Shown one piece after another: positions 7,032 to 15,940 of a DNA stretch of 49,485 nucleotides (position 1 is its first letter; each line of letters starts with the position of its first letter). A program made the position numbers and the translations under genes. A model generated the notes under the pieces. The model was given only the letters and a program-made list of their open reading frames with translations. It was not told the DNA's origin and made no database searches. This stretch comes from Cytophagales bacterium Ga0077538 (GTDB lineage: Bacteria > Bacteroidota > Bacteroidia > Cytophagales > Cyclobacteriaceae), in the NCBI GenBank assembly GCA_001464155.1, contig LNEN01000149.1, forward strand, positions 1 to 49,485. The letters run 5' to 3'.

Positions 7032-10000
7032 CTAAGACTTTTGCTGAAGAGGCAGTGAGATTTCAAAGGTAGTATTCCATCCCTCCAGAGGCTTCAACTG
7101 GATATGGCCGCCAAGTTTATCAAGAGCTTGTTTAGCAATGAACAAACCCAAGCCTGCACCCTTACTTTTTTCACTTCCCCGGTAAAACATGGTGAATATA
7201 TGGTCTGCGATGGCATTATTGATGCCTTGACCATTGTCGGAAATAATTAATCGTAAATAAGTATTTTCCTCCTGGCAAGTGATTCTGATTTTTGGGTGTG
7301 AGTTGTTGTTAAAGAGAATGGCGTTCTCTATCACATTGAGTATTGCCACTTCTACTAAATAACTATCAGTAAGTAAGTAACATCCCTTTCCAAGGGGCTT
7401 CTCCACCGTAGTAGCCTCAAAATGTGGAAAATTTTCAACCTGACTTAAAACTTTCTCCAACACCTCGCTCACATAAATTAGCTCATATTTTAATTCCCAG
7501 GTTTTAATATTTTGATAAATGATCAACTTTTGCAGGATGCGGTTGGTGTAGGTAATCTCTGTTTCCAGCAGGTTAATGTACTGCAATCCACTTTTGTCGT
7601 GCACATCCAGTTTGGCTACATGACACAAACCCAACAAGCGGGTAAGTGGACCTTTAATGTCGTGTGAAGAACGATAAATAAACGTATCTAACTCTTGTTT
7701 GACAGTCAGCAGGTTGGTGTACGCAGTTTGTAATTCACCCGTACGAGCTTCTACAATTTTCTCCAGATTGCTATTAACGTATTTCAGGTTTTCGTTTTGT
7801 TCGGCAATTACCCGATTCGCATTCTCTATTTCTTCTCGACTCGCTTCAATTTCCTCTTTCTGTGCTTCCAGCAACTGGTTTTTATCCAGTATGTCCAGAT
7901 TTTGTTTTTTGATTTCTACAGTACGCTCCTCAATGTTCTTTTCGAGTTGCTGGTTCGCCAAACGAAGACTACTGGAGCGCCACCGTACTACGCCCACGAT
8001 CGCCAACGTAGTAGCCAGCACATAAAATAGAATAGCCAAAGGGTTTTGATACCAGGGTGTTAGTATGGTGAAGGAGATTGATGCTTCTTCGCTGATAACA
8101 TTTTGCAAACTTCGGGCCTTTACTTTGAAGGTATAGTTTCCTGCAGGAAGGTTCGTGTATTCTTTTTGAGATAAAGCTTTGAATGCAGACCATTGCTGAT
8201 CAAAACCTTGTAGCAGATAACTATACTCCATATCTCCTGGTTCTGTGAAACCCATGCCGGCAAAACGGAAGTGTAAGTCATTGAAGTGAAAAGGTATTTT
8301 AGTAAACTCCGCTACCCTATAGGTTGAGTCTTGCTTACTGGCTTCGATAGAACGAAGCAGAACGGGAACTTTTATGGTTTTTCTATAGGATGGATTATAG
8401 TGCACAATGCCATCAGAAGTAGATAAGTAGATGTCATTCGGATTTAGAATTTGAATATCATTGACTCGTAAGTTTTTTATTCTTCTGAAAATATCCTGGT
8501 TAACCTCATATCCAGTAGAGGTGGGTGAGGCGCTGAAACTGATTGGATACGATTGACCATTTCTTTCTTCTACGTACGAGCCCCATAGATTTCCATTTTT
8601 ATCTTCCTTCAGTAATTCAACTTTGGTGAGATGCGAACCGAAGAGTTGTTCATTTAAACTTGGATGCAACTCAACTCTTTGTAGTTCTTCATTAAATCGG
8701 TACAGTCCTTTCTCTGTACCAAAAACCACCTCTCGAGTAAGCTCAAACGGTCGTATTCGATACGTTGATGGGAATCCATCTCGTTCTGTAAACAAGGTAA
8801 TCTCAGGATCTTTATCCATGCCTGCTATAAAGCGAAGGCGGTAAATACCTCGTGTGGGACTGTTGGCCCAAAGTGATCCTTTACTATCCTCAGCAAAATA
8901 ATAAAGGGATTCAGGGCTATTGCCCAGCTTGCGATGTACCTGTACTCTGTTGCCACTTCGTTGAAGGAGTACTAAGCCTTCTACTGTATTGACCAGCAAG
9001 TAACCTGGAAATTGTTTGAGGGGCACAATAGACCAAGCACGGTTAGTAAAACCTATATTCCGGAGGTTGTCCCCCTCAACGGTGAAAATACCTTCATTAC
9101 TAGTCACTACTGTCAGACTCGAGTCACAGTATAAATGCCAGGTCTGTAGCCCCGGCTTACCTACTACCTGAAAGATGGCAGGCTCCTGAGAAGGTTGATC
9201 AGGGCTCTCTTTTTTTCTAAATAAACCAAGGGAGCTCGTGGCGTACAAGGAGTTTCTCTGCTTGGCTACAAAGTAAAATTGTCCGTTTGATCCGGATCGA
9301 TCCTGAAAAGAGGTGAAAGGAGACCCGAGTTCGACCAGACTAATTCCATTATTGCAGGCAACCCAGAGGTTATGCGTGAATCGATCCTCTTCCATAAACC
9401 ATATCGATTCATCAATGAGTCCTTCTTTTTTACTGATGCGATGCAAGAGCTTGCCGGTGGAGTCAAGGATTATGAGACCATTGGTTCGCGTGCCGATGGC
9501 ATAGTGCCCATTATGCAAGATCTTGCCGAAACTGTTTTGATTAATGAGGAGAGGATTTACTGGATTCTCAAGTTGTGTGAAGGATTTCCCATCATACAAG
9601 AGTAGCCCTCGTTTTTCAGATATAACTAAGGTCTGATTATCAGCGTAGGGAAATACTGCATTGAGTGATTCATGCTTCAGACTCTCGCCACCGGGTACCA
9701 GTGTGAGGGCATCTTTCTCTAAACGCAGAAGTCCTTCTCCCTCCAGTCGTACCCAAACTTCATCACGAATGAAAAAGGAACGATGACGTGTTGTTTGAAA
9801 AGGTATGACAACAATGCTATTAGTTTGTTTATGATACAAGTAGAGGCCTTTTGTGGATCTGAAAACGACACGGTCTTTTGTGATATGAATGGACCAGACA
9901 TCGTTGAAATTCTGGTGGGCGCTGTCCAACAGGTGTAGTAGTGAGTGATACTGGAATTCGTTATTGACAGACTTTTCCAGGTAACCAAAATCACCCTGTG

Positions 10001-10280
10001 CTCCAATAAACAAGTTCCCCTCTTCATCTTCTGCCAGTGCATGTACTTCCGATTTATTGCGAACCGTAATCAGTTGCCACTCTACCCCATCATACATGAG
10101 CAGCCCATTGTTGTTACCTACAAAGAGTAGACCTTCTTTACTTTGAAGAATGGCGAAATTTTGCGGACCCTGTCTGTAGACGGAGGTGGGAAAATTGGTA
10201 ACAAAGGGTAGCCCCCGATCAGGCTGTGCGAATGCACTATGAGAGATAATGAGGGCTAAAATTTTACAAAGTAACTTCAT
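7032..10280 (-). CDS. Two-component sensor histidine kinase with periplasmic Reg_prop beta-propeller and Y_Y_Y domain
   Basis: The 1082-residue protein has a signal sequence (MKLLCKILALIISHSAFA). Then comes about 650 residues of repeated propeller blades, visible as recurring short strands such as GLLMYDGVEW, GNLFIGAQGDFG, GLLLYDGKSF and GNLWGSY. A Y_Y_Y domain follows (EYSYLLQGFDQQWSAF, then YTFKVKARS), then one membrane span (NPLAILFYVLATTLAIVGVV), then a long coiled coil rich in Gln, Glu and Lys. The kinase core has H873 in SSHDIKGPL, the N box near NVIENA (982-987), DNGQG (1015-1019) and GAGLGL (1041-1046). It ends after the ATPase domain, so unlike the hybrid members of this group it has no receiver or AraC output domain. 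A separate response regulator must accept the phosphate. It is divergent from dnaX. The ligand is unknown; many relatives sense glycans. Confidence 0.93.
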   Translation of the reverse strand: MKLLCKILALIISHSAFAQPDRGLPFVTNFPTSVYRQGPQNFAILQSKEGLLFVGNNNGLLMYDGVEWQLITVRNKSEVHALAEDEEGNLFIGAQGDFGYLEKSVNNEFQYHSLLHLLDSAHQNFNDVWSIHITKDRVVFRSTKGLYLYHKQTNSIVVIPFQTTRHRSFFIRDEVWVRLEGEGLLRLEKDALTLVPGGESLKHESLNAVFPYADNQTLVISEKRGLLLYDGKSFTQLENPVNPLLINQNSFGKILHNGHYAIGTRTNGLIILDSTGKLLHRISKKEGLIDESIWFMEEDRFTHNLWVACNNGISLVELGSPFTSFQDRSGSNGQFYFVAKQRNSLYATSSLGLFRKKESPDQPSQEPAIFQVVGKPGLQTWHLYCDSSLTVVTSNEGIFTVEGDNLRNIGFTNRAWSIVPLKQFPGYLLVNTVEGLVLLQRSGNRVQVHRKLGNSPESLYYFAEDSKGSLWANSPTRGIYRLRFIAGMDKDPEITLFTERDGFPSTYRIRPFELTREVVFGTEKGLYRFNEELQRVELHPSLNEQLFGSHLTKVELLKEDKNGNLWGSYVEERNGQSYPISFSASPTSTGYEVNQDIFRRIKNLRVNDIQILNPNDIYLSTSDGIVHYNPSYRKTIKVPVLLRSIEASKQDSTYRVAEFTKIPFHFNDLHFRFAGMGFTEPGDMEYSYLLQGFDQQWSAFKALSQKEYTNLPAGNYTFKVKARSLQNVISEEASISFTILTPWYQNPLAILFYVLATTLAIVGVVRWRSSSLRLANQQLEKNIEERTVEIKKQNLDILDKNQLLEAQKEEIEASREEIENANRVIAEQNENLKYVNSNLEKIVEARTGELQTAYTNLLTVKQELDTFIYRSSHDIKGPLTRLLGLCHVAKLDVHDKSGLQYINLLETEITYTNRILQKLIIYQNIKTWELKYELIYVSEVLEKVLSQVENFPHFEATTVEKPLGKGCYLLTDSYLVEVAILNVIENAILFNNNSHPKIRITCQEENTYLRLIISDNGQGINNAIADHIFTMFYRGSEKSKGAGLGLFIAKQALDKLGGHIQLKPLEGWNTTFEISLPLQQKS

Positions 10281-10427
10281 GGGGTAAGTTCAAGTAAAAA
10301 CAGTCGGTCAAACTGTTAAACTAATCTACCAAAAGTTCCAGCCCTATCCGCCTATCTTTTAACAAATTACAGAGTCTATGGATTAATTACTTTCGATTTT
10401 TACTTTCTTATTCTATTTTGCACGCCA

Positions 10428-12081
10428 ATGGAAGGATTTGTTGTTTCAGCGCGTAAGTACAGGCCCTCAGGTTTTGATGAGGTGGTGGGGCAGGAGCACA
10501 TCACTACTACGCTTAAAAACGCCATTGATAACAACAAACTAGCGCAAGCCCTTCTTTTCTGTGGTCCTAGAGGTGTGGGTAAAACCACCTGTGCCCGAAT
10601 TGTAGCCCGGCTCATCAACGGCTTTGAAGAAAAAACGGAGCAAAATGCCCTCAACATCTTCGAACTGGATGCCGCCTCCAATAACTCGGTGGAAGACATC
10701 CGCAACCTGATTGACCAGGTTCGCTACCCACCGCAGTTCGGCAAATACAAAGTGTATATTATTGACGAGGTGCACATGCTCTCTAATGCGGCCTTCAATG
10801 CTTTTTTGAAGACGCTGGAGGAGCCACCTTCGTATGCCATTTTTATTTTGGCTACTACCGAGAAGCATAAAGTAATTCCAACCATTCTTTCTCGCTGCCA
10901 GATTTTCGATTTTAACAGAATCCAGATCAGTGACATTGCCAACCACCTCAAGAAGATCGCCAAGGTAGAGAGCATTCCTGTAGAGGAGGAAGCCTTGCAC
11001 TTGATTTCTCAAAAAGCAGACGGTGCTTTGCGCGATGCGCTTTCCATTTTCGATTTAATGGTGACGTATGGTGCAGGAAAGGGAGTAACGTTTAAGAGTG
11101 TACTTAATAACTTACACATACTGGATTACGACTACTATTTTCAAGTGGTCGATTCATTGTTCAGTCAAAATCATACACAACCCTTGTTGTTGTTTGATGA
11201 TGTGTTGAAGAAGGGGTTTGACGGACAAAATTTTATCGTTGGTCTTGCGGAGCATTTCAGAAATTTATTGGTGTCACAAGATGCGCGCACAGTACAGTTG
11301 ATGGAGGTTCCTGACAGCGTAAAGAAGAGTTATGCCGAACAGGCAAAAGCGTGTCCACCGCAACTGCTCCTTACGTGGTTGAACTTAGCCAGTCAGGCCG
11401 ATATTCAATATAAAGCCAGTAAGAACCAGCGTCTTACCGTTGAGCTAGCCTTGATGAAGATGGCCCATGTGTCGCATCTTATCTCAGCGCAGAGCCTCAA
11501 CCCAGCAGCGGGTGAGGCAAAAAAAAAAGTGATGGCCTAGAAGCCACACCCTCTACCGAAGAGATTACTCTGCCTGCACAAAAAACAGCAGAGGTTGTCG
11601 CAAAAGAAGAATCTGTTCCAACAGCGGAAGCCCTCGCTATTAAACCTGACTTTGCAGAGAAGACTCGCTTTAAAACAGCGCCTAAATCGTTCAAGCTCAA
11701 TGATCTTTTAAAAGTTGAAGCAAAGAAAGAGGAATCGCAAGGAACGATCAGTCAGGCGAAAGAAGATAAGCCCTACACAGAAGAAGCCTTAAAAGAAGCC
11801 TGGAAAACCTTTGCAGAAACACGCAAGCAGCAGCAGGGTGATTACTTCTTGTTAAACCTGGAGTATGAACATACGGCAGGTAAGATCGTGATGCCGATCA
11901 CGAATCCCATTCAGGAAACCATGCTGAATGAGTTTCGATTGGAACGTACTACCTTCTTGCGAGAACGCTTGCAGAAAAAAAAATGGTCTACACCCCACGC
12001 GATAAATTTGAGTACTTGATGAACAAGAATCCCTTGATCAAGGAAATGAAAGATAGACTGGGTTTAGACCCTGATTATTAA
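10428..12081 (+). CDS. dnaX: DNA polymerase III subunit gamma/tau (needs two -1 shifts for full-length tau)
   Basis: DnaX is the ATPase of the clamp loader and couples the replicative polymerases. The N-terminus has YRPSGFDEVVGQEHI, the Walker A GPRGVGKTT, the IIDEVHML Walker B, the sensor-1 region ILATTEKHKVIPTILSRCQ and domain III. Frame 0 ends at 11540 after 370 residues, a gamma-like product. At the A10 tract (11519-11528) a -1 shift continues with SDGLEATPSTEE to a TGA at 12017-12019 (530 residues). At an A9 tract (11975-11983) a second -1 shift restores the conserved C-terminus VYTPRDKFEYLMNKN and GLDPDY, ending at TAA 12079-12081 (551 residues). Programmed slippage in dnaX is known from E. 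coli and Thermus, but base-call errors in homopolymers would look the same. The Cys4 zinc module normally present after ARLIN is missing. The stop overlaps that of the convergent gene. Confidence 0.93.
11519..11528 (+). promoter_or_regulatory. Candidate slippery A10 tract in dnaX
   Basis: The ten A residues follow GC in GCA-AAA-AAA-AAA-GTG. The zero frame meets TAG three codons later, whereas the -1 frame stays open for 163 codons. Runs of nine or more A are known to cause transcriptional slippage, as in Thermus dnaX. Confidence 0.6.
11975..11983 (+). promoter_or_regulatory. Second candidate slippery A9 tract in dnaX
   Basis: The nine A residues lie in CAG-AAA-AAA-AAA-TGG. Without a shift, translation ends 12 codons later. 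A -1 shift gives ATG-GTC-TAC and the conserved DnaX C-terminus. The intact sequence beyond the tract argues that it is still expressed and selected. Confidence 0.55.
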
Positions 12082-12332
12082 TCGCCTCCTCCATCACCTC
12101 CACCACTATCGCCCCCGCTGTCACCACCTGAATCACTTCCGGAGTCGGATGAATCCCAACTTCCTTCCGAGCCAGCTCCTCCAAAGTCTCCTCCTTCTCC
12201 CGAAAAGTCGTTGGTATCGGTGGCTTCGCTAGGCGAAGAGCTATCACTAAAACTGGTGTAGGAAGAATCACTTCCGCCATCACTTACTCCGCTGCCTTTG
12301 CTGCTGAATAATTTCTTTAAGAATTTGAACAT
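12078..12332 (-). CDS. Small S/G/D-rich protein of unknown function
   Basis: The 84-residue protein begins with a basic, amphipathic stretch (MFKFLKKLFSSKGSG) and continues as an almost pure Ser/Gly/Asp region ending in GGDSGGDSGGGDGGGD. This is probably disordered and strongly acidic. Such a tail is also seen at the end of some Bacteroidota membrane proteins, but here it stands alone. The basic N-terminus may associate with the membrane. The DNA of the tail is an imperfect tandem repeat, so length variation is likely. Its stop overlaps that of the convergent dnaX in the shared TTAA. The function is unknown, though a clean start and a termination point shared with dnaX make a real gene likely. 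Confidence 0.5.
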   Translation of the reverse strand: MFKFLKKLFSSKGSGVSDGGSDSSYTSFSDSSSPSEATDTNDFSGEGGDFGGAGSEGSWDSSDSGSDSGGDSGGDSGGGDGGGD

Positions 12333-12765
12333 GGTTTTTATCAGTTAGTATGAAGAGGTGTGTAAAAATTACAGTACTACTTTTGAAATCGTCTCAGGCT
12401 TTGGTCTTCCGTATTTGACAATTTTAATTTATCTGTTAACCTGTAAAGACACATAAAGTTTTTTTAGGTGCTTAGTAAAACATTTGTAAAGAATTGAGTT
12501 ACGCTCCAGGGCCGCTTGGCCCCGTATACTCACTCAACGCTGTATTCTATCCACACATGCCAAAGCCAGTCCGAAGATAGAATAAGGCGTTTCATGAGCA
12601 TACTGATAGTTTTCTTTTAAACAAGTATACGCCTTAGTCAAATAGATTCTTTCTGTTGTAGATTATTTCACTAGTTCAATTTGGTGGTATGAAATGGGGT
12701 TAGCAGATTAATTTATTACATCTTCAAATCTTCAAATTCTCTAATCTTCAAATCAATTTATCCCA
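12333..12765. other. Gene-poor interval of 433 bp with secondary structure and a decayed reading frame
   Basis: No intact gene is seen. Three structural elements stand out. The first is a hairpin in which 12496-12503 (GAGTTACG) pairs with 12523-12531, enclosing GGGCC-GCTT-GGCCC. The second is an imperfect inverted repeat with 16-base arms, AACGC-tg-TATTCTATC (12536-12551) and GATAGAATA-ag-GCGTT (12576-12591). The third is TAAGGCG (12583-12589), which could instead pair with CGCCTTA (12630-12636). On the minus strand, 12534-12662 is open for 42 codons and looks protein-like (AHETPYSIFGLALACVDRIQ) but has no start codon. It is followed in frame after a TGA by 34 more codons. The right end carries an octamer repeat (12720-12754). 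Confidence 0.5.
12720..12754. repeat. Degenerate octamer tandem repeat
   Basis: The unit ATCTTCAA recurs in register (ATCTTCAA, ATCTTCAA, ATTCTCTA, ATCTTCAA, ATC) directly after the HerA-like gene. Read on the other strand it is TTGAAGAT. It belongs to a class of short degenerate intergenic tandem repeats that reappears in other forms at 30054-30120 and 39801-39865. Confidence 0.6.
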
Positions 12766-14310
12766 TCAAAACAGACTCGTCTTTCTTCTACTGGTTCTTC
12801 TGGGTGTAGTACCAAACAACATTCCGAAAACGCCCCGCACAATTTCTTTTCCTACTTGCTTGGTAATAGGAGAGGCCATCACTTCTTCGAAGGTTGATTT
12901 CTCCTGCTTCCGAGAAGAAGTAGTTTTCTTTTCAGGGGCTTCCGCTTTTTGTTCTTCGTGTTGTTCCATACGCTCGCCCAGTATTTCGTACGCACTTTTC
13001 GGATCTACGGTGTCTTTGTATTTTTTATACAAGTCAGAGTGTGCTAGTAAGTCGTTGTATTCCGACTCACTCAACGGGCCCATCACAGAAGCCGGAGGTG
13101 CCAGGTGGGTGACTACCGTTTCAGTAGGAATTCCTTTTTCATTTAACACAGTGATGAAAGCCTGACCGGTGCCCAGTTGAGTAAACTGTTGTTCCATGTC
13201 GTAGTACTCCGACTTTGGAAAGGTTTTGATGGTGTCTTTTAAAGCCTTCACATCGTTAGGCGTAAAAGCACGAATTACGTGATGTACACGATTCCCCAAT
13301 TGTGCTAGTACATTAGCAGGTACATCTTGGGTCAATTGTGTGCAGAAGAAAATACCGACTCCTTTCGAACGGATCAGCCGTATGATCTGATCGACCTGAT
13401 CCAGAAAAGCCTTCGGTGCATCTTTAAAAAGTAAATGTGCTTCGTCTAAAAAGAAAATCAATTTGGGTTTATCGAGGTCTCCTGCTTCGGGTAAACGCTG
13501 GTATAATTCAGCCAACAGCGAGAGCATGAAGGTAGAGAAGATAGCAGGTTGGTGTTGAATGTCCGCCACGTTGAGAAGACTGATCACGCCCCTTCCATCT
13601 ACTTTTTCAAAGAGATCTTCAATGTCAAACGAAGTTTCACCAAAGAGTTGATCTACACCTTGTTGTTCGAGTGAAACAATTTTTCGTAAGATGGTGGAGG
13701 CGGTAGCAGACGAAATTTTTCCGTAGTCAGCTTTAATCTCGGCAGCGCCAGGGCCTTCTGTCAGGTAGTTCAATACTTTTTTCAAGTCATTGAAATCCAC
13801 CATTGGCAATTGCTTGTCATCGGCATACTTGAAGAGAATATTCAATACACCGGTTTGCGTTTCATTTAGCTCCAATATTTTACTGAGCAAAGTCGGGCCG
13901 AACTCTGTAATGGTGGCACGCATTTGTGCGCCTAGCTTTCCGCTAAGCGAGTAGAGTTCCACCGGAAAAGCAGCAGGTGTATACTGCATACCTAACGCTT
14001 TCGCGCGCTCAGCAATTTTATCGTTGCTGGTGGCCTCCTTCGCCATTCCGGAGATATCTCCTTTCATGTCGGGCATAAATACTGGAACGCCTGCAGCAGA
14101 AAGTTGTTCTGCCAGTAGTTGTAACGTGCGTGTTTTACCGGAACCGGTGGCGCCCGTCACCAAGCCATGACGGTTCATCATACGCAAGGGTAAATTTACT
14201 TTTGCTTCCGCTATAATTTCTGTTTGGTAAACACCTGCTCCCAGGTAAATGGAAGGGAGCGCTGTTGTATAGGATTTAGAAATCGATTCGATGAATTTTT
14301 CCTTTGACAT
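12766..14310 (-). CDS. HerA/YjgR-like ATPase (DUF853 family)
   Basis: The 514-residue protein starts at the ATG at 14310 (MSKEKFIESISKSY); the longer frame to 14442 crosses a terminator. It has the Walker A motif GATGSGKT (residues 53-60) within RHGLVTGATGSGKTRTLQLL, followed by MPDMKGDISGMA. The Walker B is IFFLDEAHLLF, and a sensor-like GIFFCTQLTQDVPANVLAQL follows. The C-terminal tail (about 460-514) is charged and ends in basic RRTSRRKTSLF. These features define the DUF853/YjgR branch of HerA-type nucleotide hydrolases, cytoplasmic proteins whose role is not established. It is monocistronic, separated from the upstream DUF3078 gene by a strong terminator. Confidence 0.9.
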   Translation of the reverse strand: MSKEKFIESISKSYTTALPSIYLGAGVYQTEIIAEAKVNLPLRMMNRHGLVTGATGSGKTRTLQLLAEQLSAAGVPVFMPDMKGDISGMAKEATSNDKIAERAKALGMQYTPAAFPVELYSLSGKLGAQMRATITEFGPTLLSKILELNETQTGVLNILFKYADDKQLPMVDFNDLKKVLNYLTEGPGAAEIKADYGKISSATASTILRKIVSLEQQGVDQLFGETSFDIEDLFEKVDGRGVISLLNVADIQHQPAIFSTFMLSLLAELYQRLPEAGDLDKPKLIFFLDEAHLLFKDAPKAFLDQVDQIIRLIRSKGVGIFFCTQLTQDVPANVLAQLGNRVHHVIRAFTPNDVKALKDTIKTFPKSEYYDMEQQFTQLGTGQAFITVLNEKGIPTETVVTHLAPPASVMGPLSESEYNDLLAHSDLYKKYKDTVDPKSAYEILGERMEQHEEQKAEAPEKKTTSSRKQEKSTFEEVMASPITKQVGKEIVRGVFGMLFGTTPRRTSRRKTSLF

Positions 14311-14350
14311 AAGCAATGTGTTTGTAAATGCAAGGTAAGAGATAAAAAAT

Positions 14351-14376
14351 AAGCCTGATCGGTGTGGATCAGGCTT
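14351..14376 (-). terminator. Rho-independent terminator after the DUF3078 gene
   Basis: The perfect 10-bp hairpin AAGCCTGATC/GATCAGGCTT has a 6-nt loop. On the minus strand it is followed by ATTTTTTATC. It lies 22 bp beyond the stop codon at 14399, and the downstream HerA-like gene starts at 14310. Confidence 0.9.
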
Positions 14377-14398
14377 GTTGAATTTTTGTAAGAGATAA

Positions 14399-15325
14399 CT
14401 ACTTTTTATCCTCGTAGTTTTGAATGCTATACGAAAAGCCAAAATTGAATAATTGACTTAGCTGTACTTCTGTATCCTGATCATAGTCGTATACCAAAAT
14501 GCCACCGAGGTTAACATTCAGGAAACGATTTACCTTGGCGATGATCATGAGGTCGAGACGATGGTCGATGGTCTTTCCTTCCAGTGTTTCATAGTTGGCA
14601 AACAGCATGTAACGCCAACGCAAGTTTACGTTGGTGGCAATTTCTTTGTTAAAGTCTGCAGTCAATTGAAACGCCAGCCACTCAAAGCGAGTCGTTTCTG
14701 TTGAATCTACCCCATAAGGAGTAGGGCCAACGCTGGTGGTAAAACGGGTTGGGTCTTGCACAATGGTAACCCGGGGAGCGAAGGGAGAAATACCCACTTT
14801 AAAATAATCCACCGGATGGTAATTAAGACCCCAGGCAGAAGTGATGAAAGCAGGTGCAAAAATATCTGAAATTAGTTCTTCAGTTTCAATACCTGTTGTG
14901 GCATCTTTTGTATACTTATATCCTTCTGCTAATTGAGATAAGAAGTTTAGCGAGGTGAAAAGATCCCAGTGTGAATTCAGCACATAACCGTAATTGCTAT
15001 TCAGGTATAAGCGGTCAATAGTTTTGCGCATGCCTTGTCCTTCATTGTTCACAAAGCCATACTGTATGTCAAATTCATTGTCCCACTTATTTTTATTCTT
15101 GGCATAGTTGGCTTTGAAATTGAACATGGCATTAAGTCCAATAGAATTAACTCCCCCGCCTTTCCAATTGGAGGAGAAGGCTGCCTGACTAAAGTTAAGC
15201 CCCGCACCTGTTTTCTTTTTCCAGAAGCTGGTGGTGTCGGGTCGAACTACCTGCGCAGTAGCGCAGAAGGCCATAAAAAAAAGCGCAGCTATGAACAGTG
15301 CGCTTAGTAGGGAGTATTTTTTCAT
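14399..15325 (-). CDS. DUF3078 family outer-membrane or periplasmic protein
   Basis: The 308-residue protein has a signal peptide (MKKYSLLSALFIAALFFMAFCATA, cleavage before QVVRPD). The mature start has the family hallmark WKKKTGAGLNFSQAAFSSNW and KGGGVNSIGLNAMFNFKANY, then alternating strands such as KWDNEFDIQYGFV, a pattern typical of an outer-membrane beta-barrel. The C-terminus ends in a strand with aromatic residues (FNFGFSYSIQNYEDKK). DUF3078 proteins are widespread in Bacteroidota and have no proven function. The gene appears to be monocistronic, ending at the terminator at 14351-14376. Confidence 0.88.
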   Translation of the reverse strand: MKKYSLLSALFIAALFFMAFCATAQVVRPDTTSFWKKKTGAGLNFSQAAFSSNWKGGGVNSIGLNAMFNFKANYAKNKNKWDNEFDIQYGFVNNEGQGMRKTIDRLYLNSNYGYVLNSHWDLFTSLNFLSQLAEGYKYTKDATTGIETEELISDIFAPAFITSAWGLNYHPVDYFKVGISPFAPRVTIVQDPTRFTTSVGPTPYGVDSTETTRFEWLAFQLTADFNKEIATNVNLRWRYMLFANYETLEGKTIDHRLDLMIIAKVNRFLNVNLGGILVYDYDQDTEVQLSQLFNFGFSYSIQNYEDKK

Positions 15326-15380
15326 GCAAGAAGGATTAAGTAGTTAAGTAACTAATTTACCCCAATACAAACAAGAAAGT

Positions 15381-15800
15381 CTAGATGTTGTTGAGCTTAA
15401 TTTCATCCAGTGCCACTTCTGTAAGGGGCTTGGTGATGAATTTAATAACGTGATTGTTGTTCACAATTTTATCAATGTCACGCTTATTGTCAGAGCTGGA
15501 GAGAATGATCACTTTACATTTGTTGCGCACCAACTCATTGAATTTTTCAAATTCATAGAGGAAAACAAACCCATCAACAATAGGCATGTTGATGTCAAGA
15601 AAAATAAGACTAGGCAGGTTGTCGGCACTGTGTTGGTTCTCACGAAGGTAATCCAGGGCTGATTTGCCGGAACTTTTCACTTCCACACGATTGGCAAACT
15701 TTGTGATTTCGATAATGCGTTTACTGATGAAATTATCAGTGTCATTATCATCCACCAGCATAACTAAATCGATGGCTTTTGTATCTGGTTGCATTAACAT
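15381..15800 (-). CDS. Single-domain response regulator (CheY-like receiver)
   Basis: The 139-residue protein is one receiver domain. The acidic pair is in MLVDDNDTDNF, the phosphoacceptor Asp in LIFLDINMP, the conserved Ser in VIILSSS and the Lys in FITKPL. No output domain follows, so it probably acts by protein contact or as a phosphate shuttle. The extension before AIDLVMLVDD is short, and either the first or third codon could be the start. No kinase gene is adjacent. The kinase at 7032-10280, which lacks a receiver, is in the same window but 5 kb away, and a link between them is only a guess. Confidence 0.92.
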   Translation of the reverse strand: MLMQPDTKAIDLVMLVDDNDTDNFISKRIIEITKFANRVEVKSSGKSALDYLRENQHSADNLPSLIFLDINMPIVDGFVFLYEFEKFNELVRNKCKVIILSSSDNKRDIDKIVNNNHVIKFITKPLTEVALDEIKLNNI

Positions 15801-15940
15801 CCGCGCTGTAATCCTAAAAATGGGTACTAAGAAATATGGTCAGTCACAAAAATATCTTTTTTCGCCTAATTTGAAGCATGTACCCTAAAAATAGGAGACT
15901 TTTATCATGATATTCTCATAAAAACGATGATCTGAAGGGT

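Noticed and set aside
10539-11012. Open frame of 157 codons antisense to dnaX
   Set aside because: The plus strand encodes the conserved AAA+ core; the antisense frame has no recognisable protein features.
12038-12283. Second open frame over the S/G/D-rich gene
   Set aside because: It is a shifted reading of low-complexity DNA and extends into the end of dnaX; the frame from 12332 has the better start and fits the overlap with the dnaX stop.
12543-12551. DnaA-box-like sequence at TATTCTATCCACA
   Set aside because: It is a single copy with a mismatch (CTATCCACA) and lies within an inverted repeat far from dnaA.
12528-12594. Possible integron attC site (ACTCAAC at one end of a palindrome)
   Set aside because: The other end reads GTTTCAT, which does not fit GTTRRRY, and no integrase or cassette array is present.
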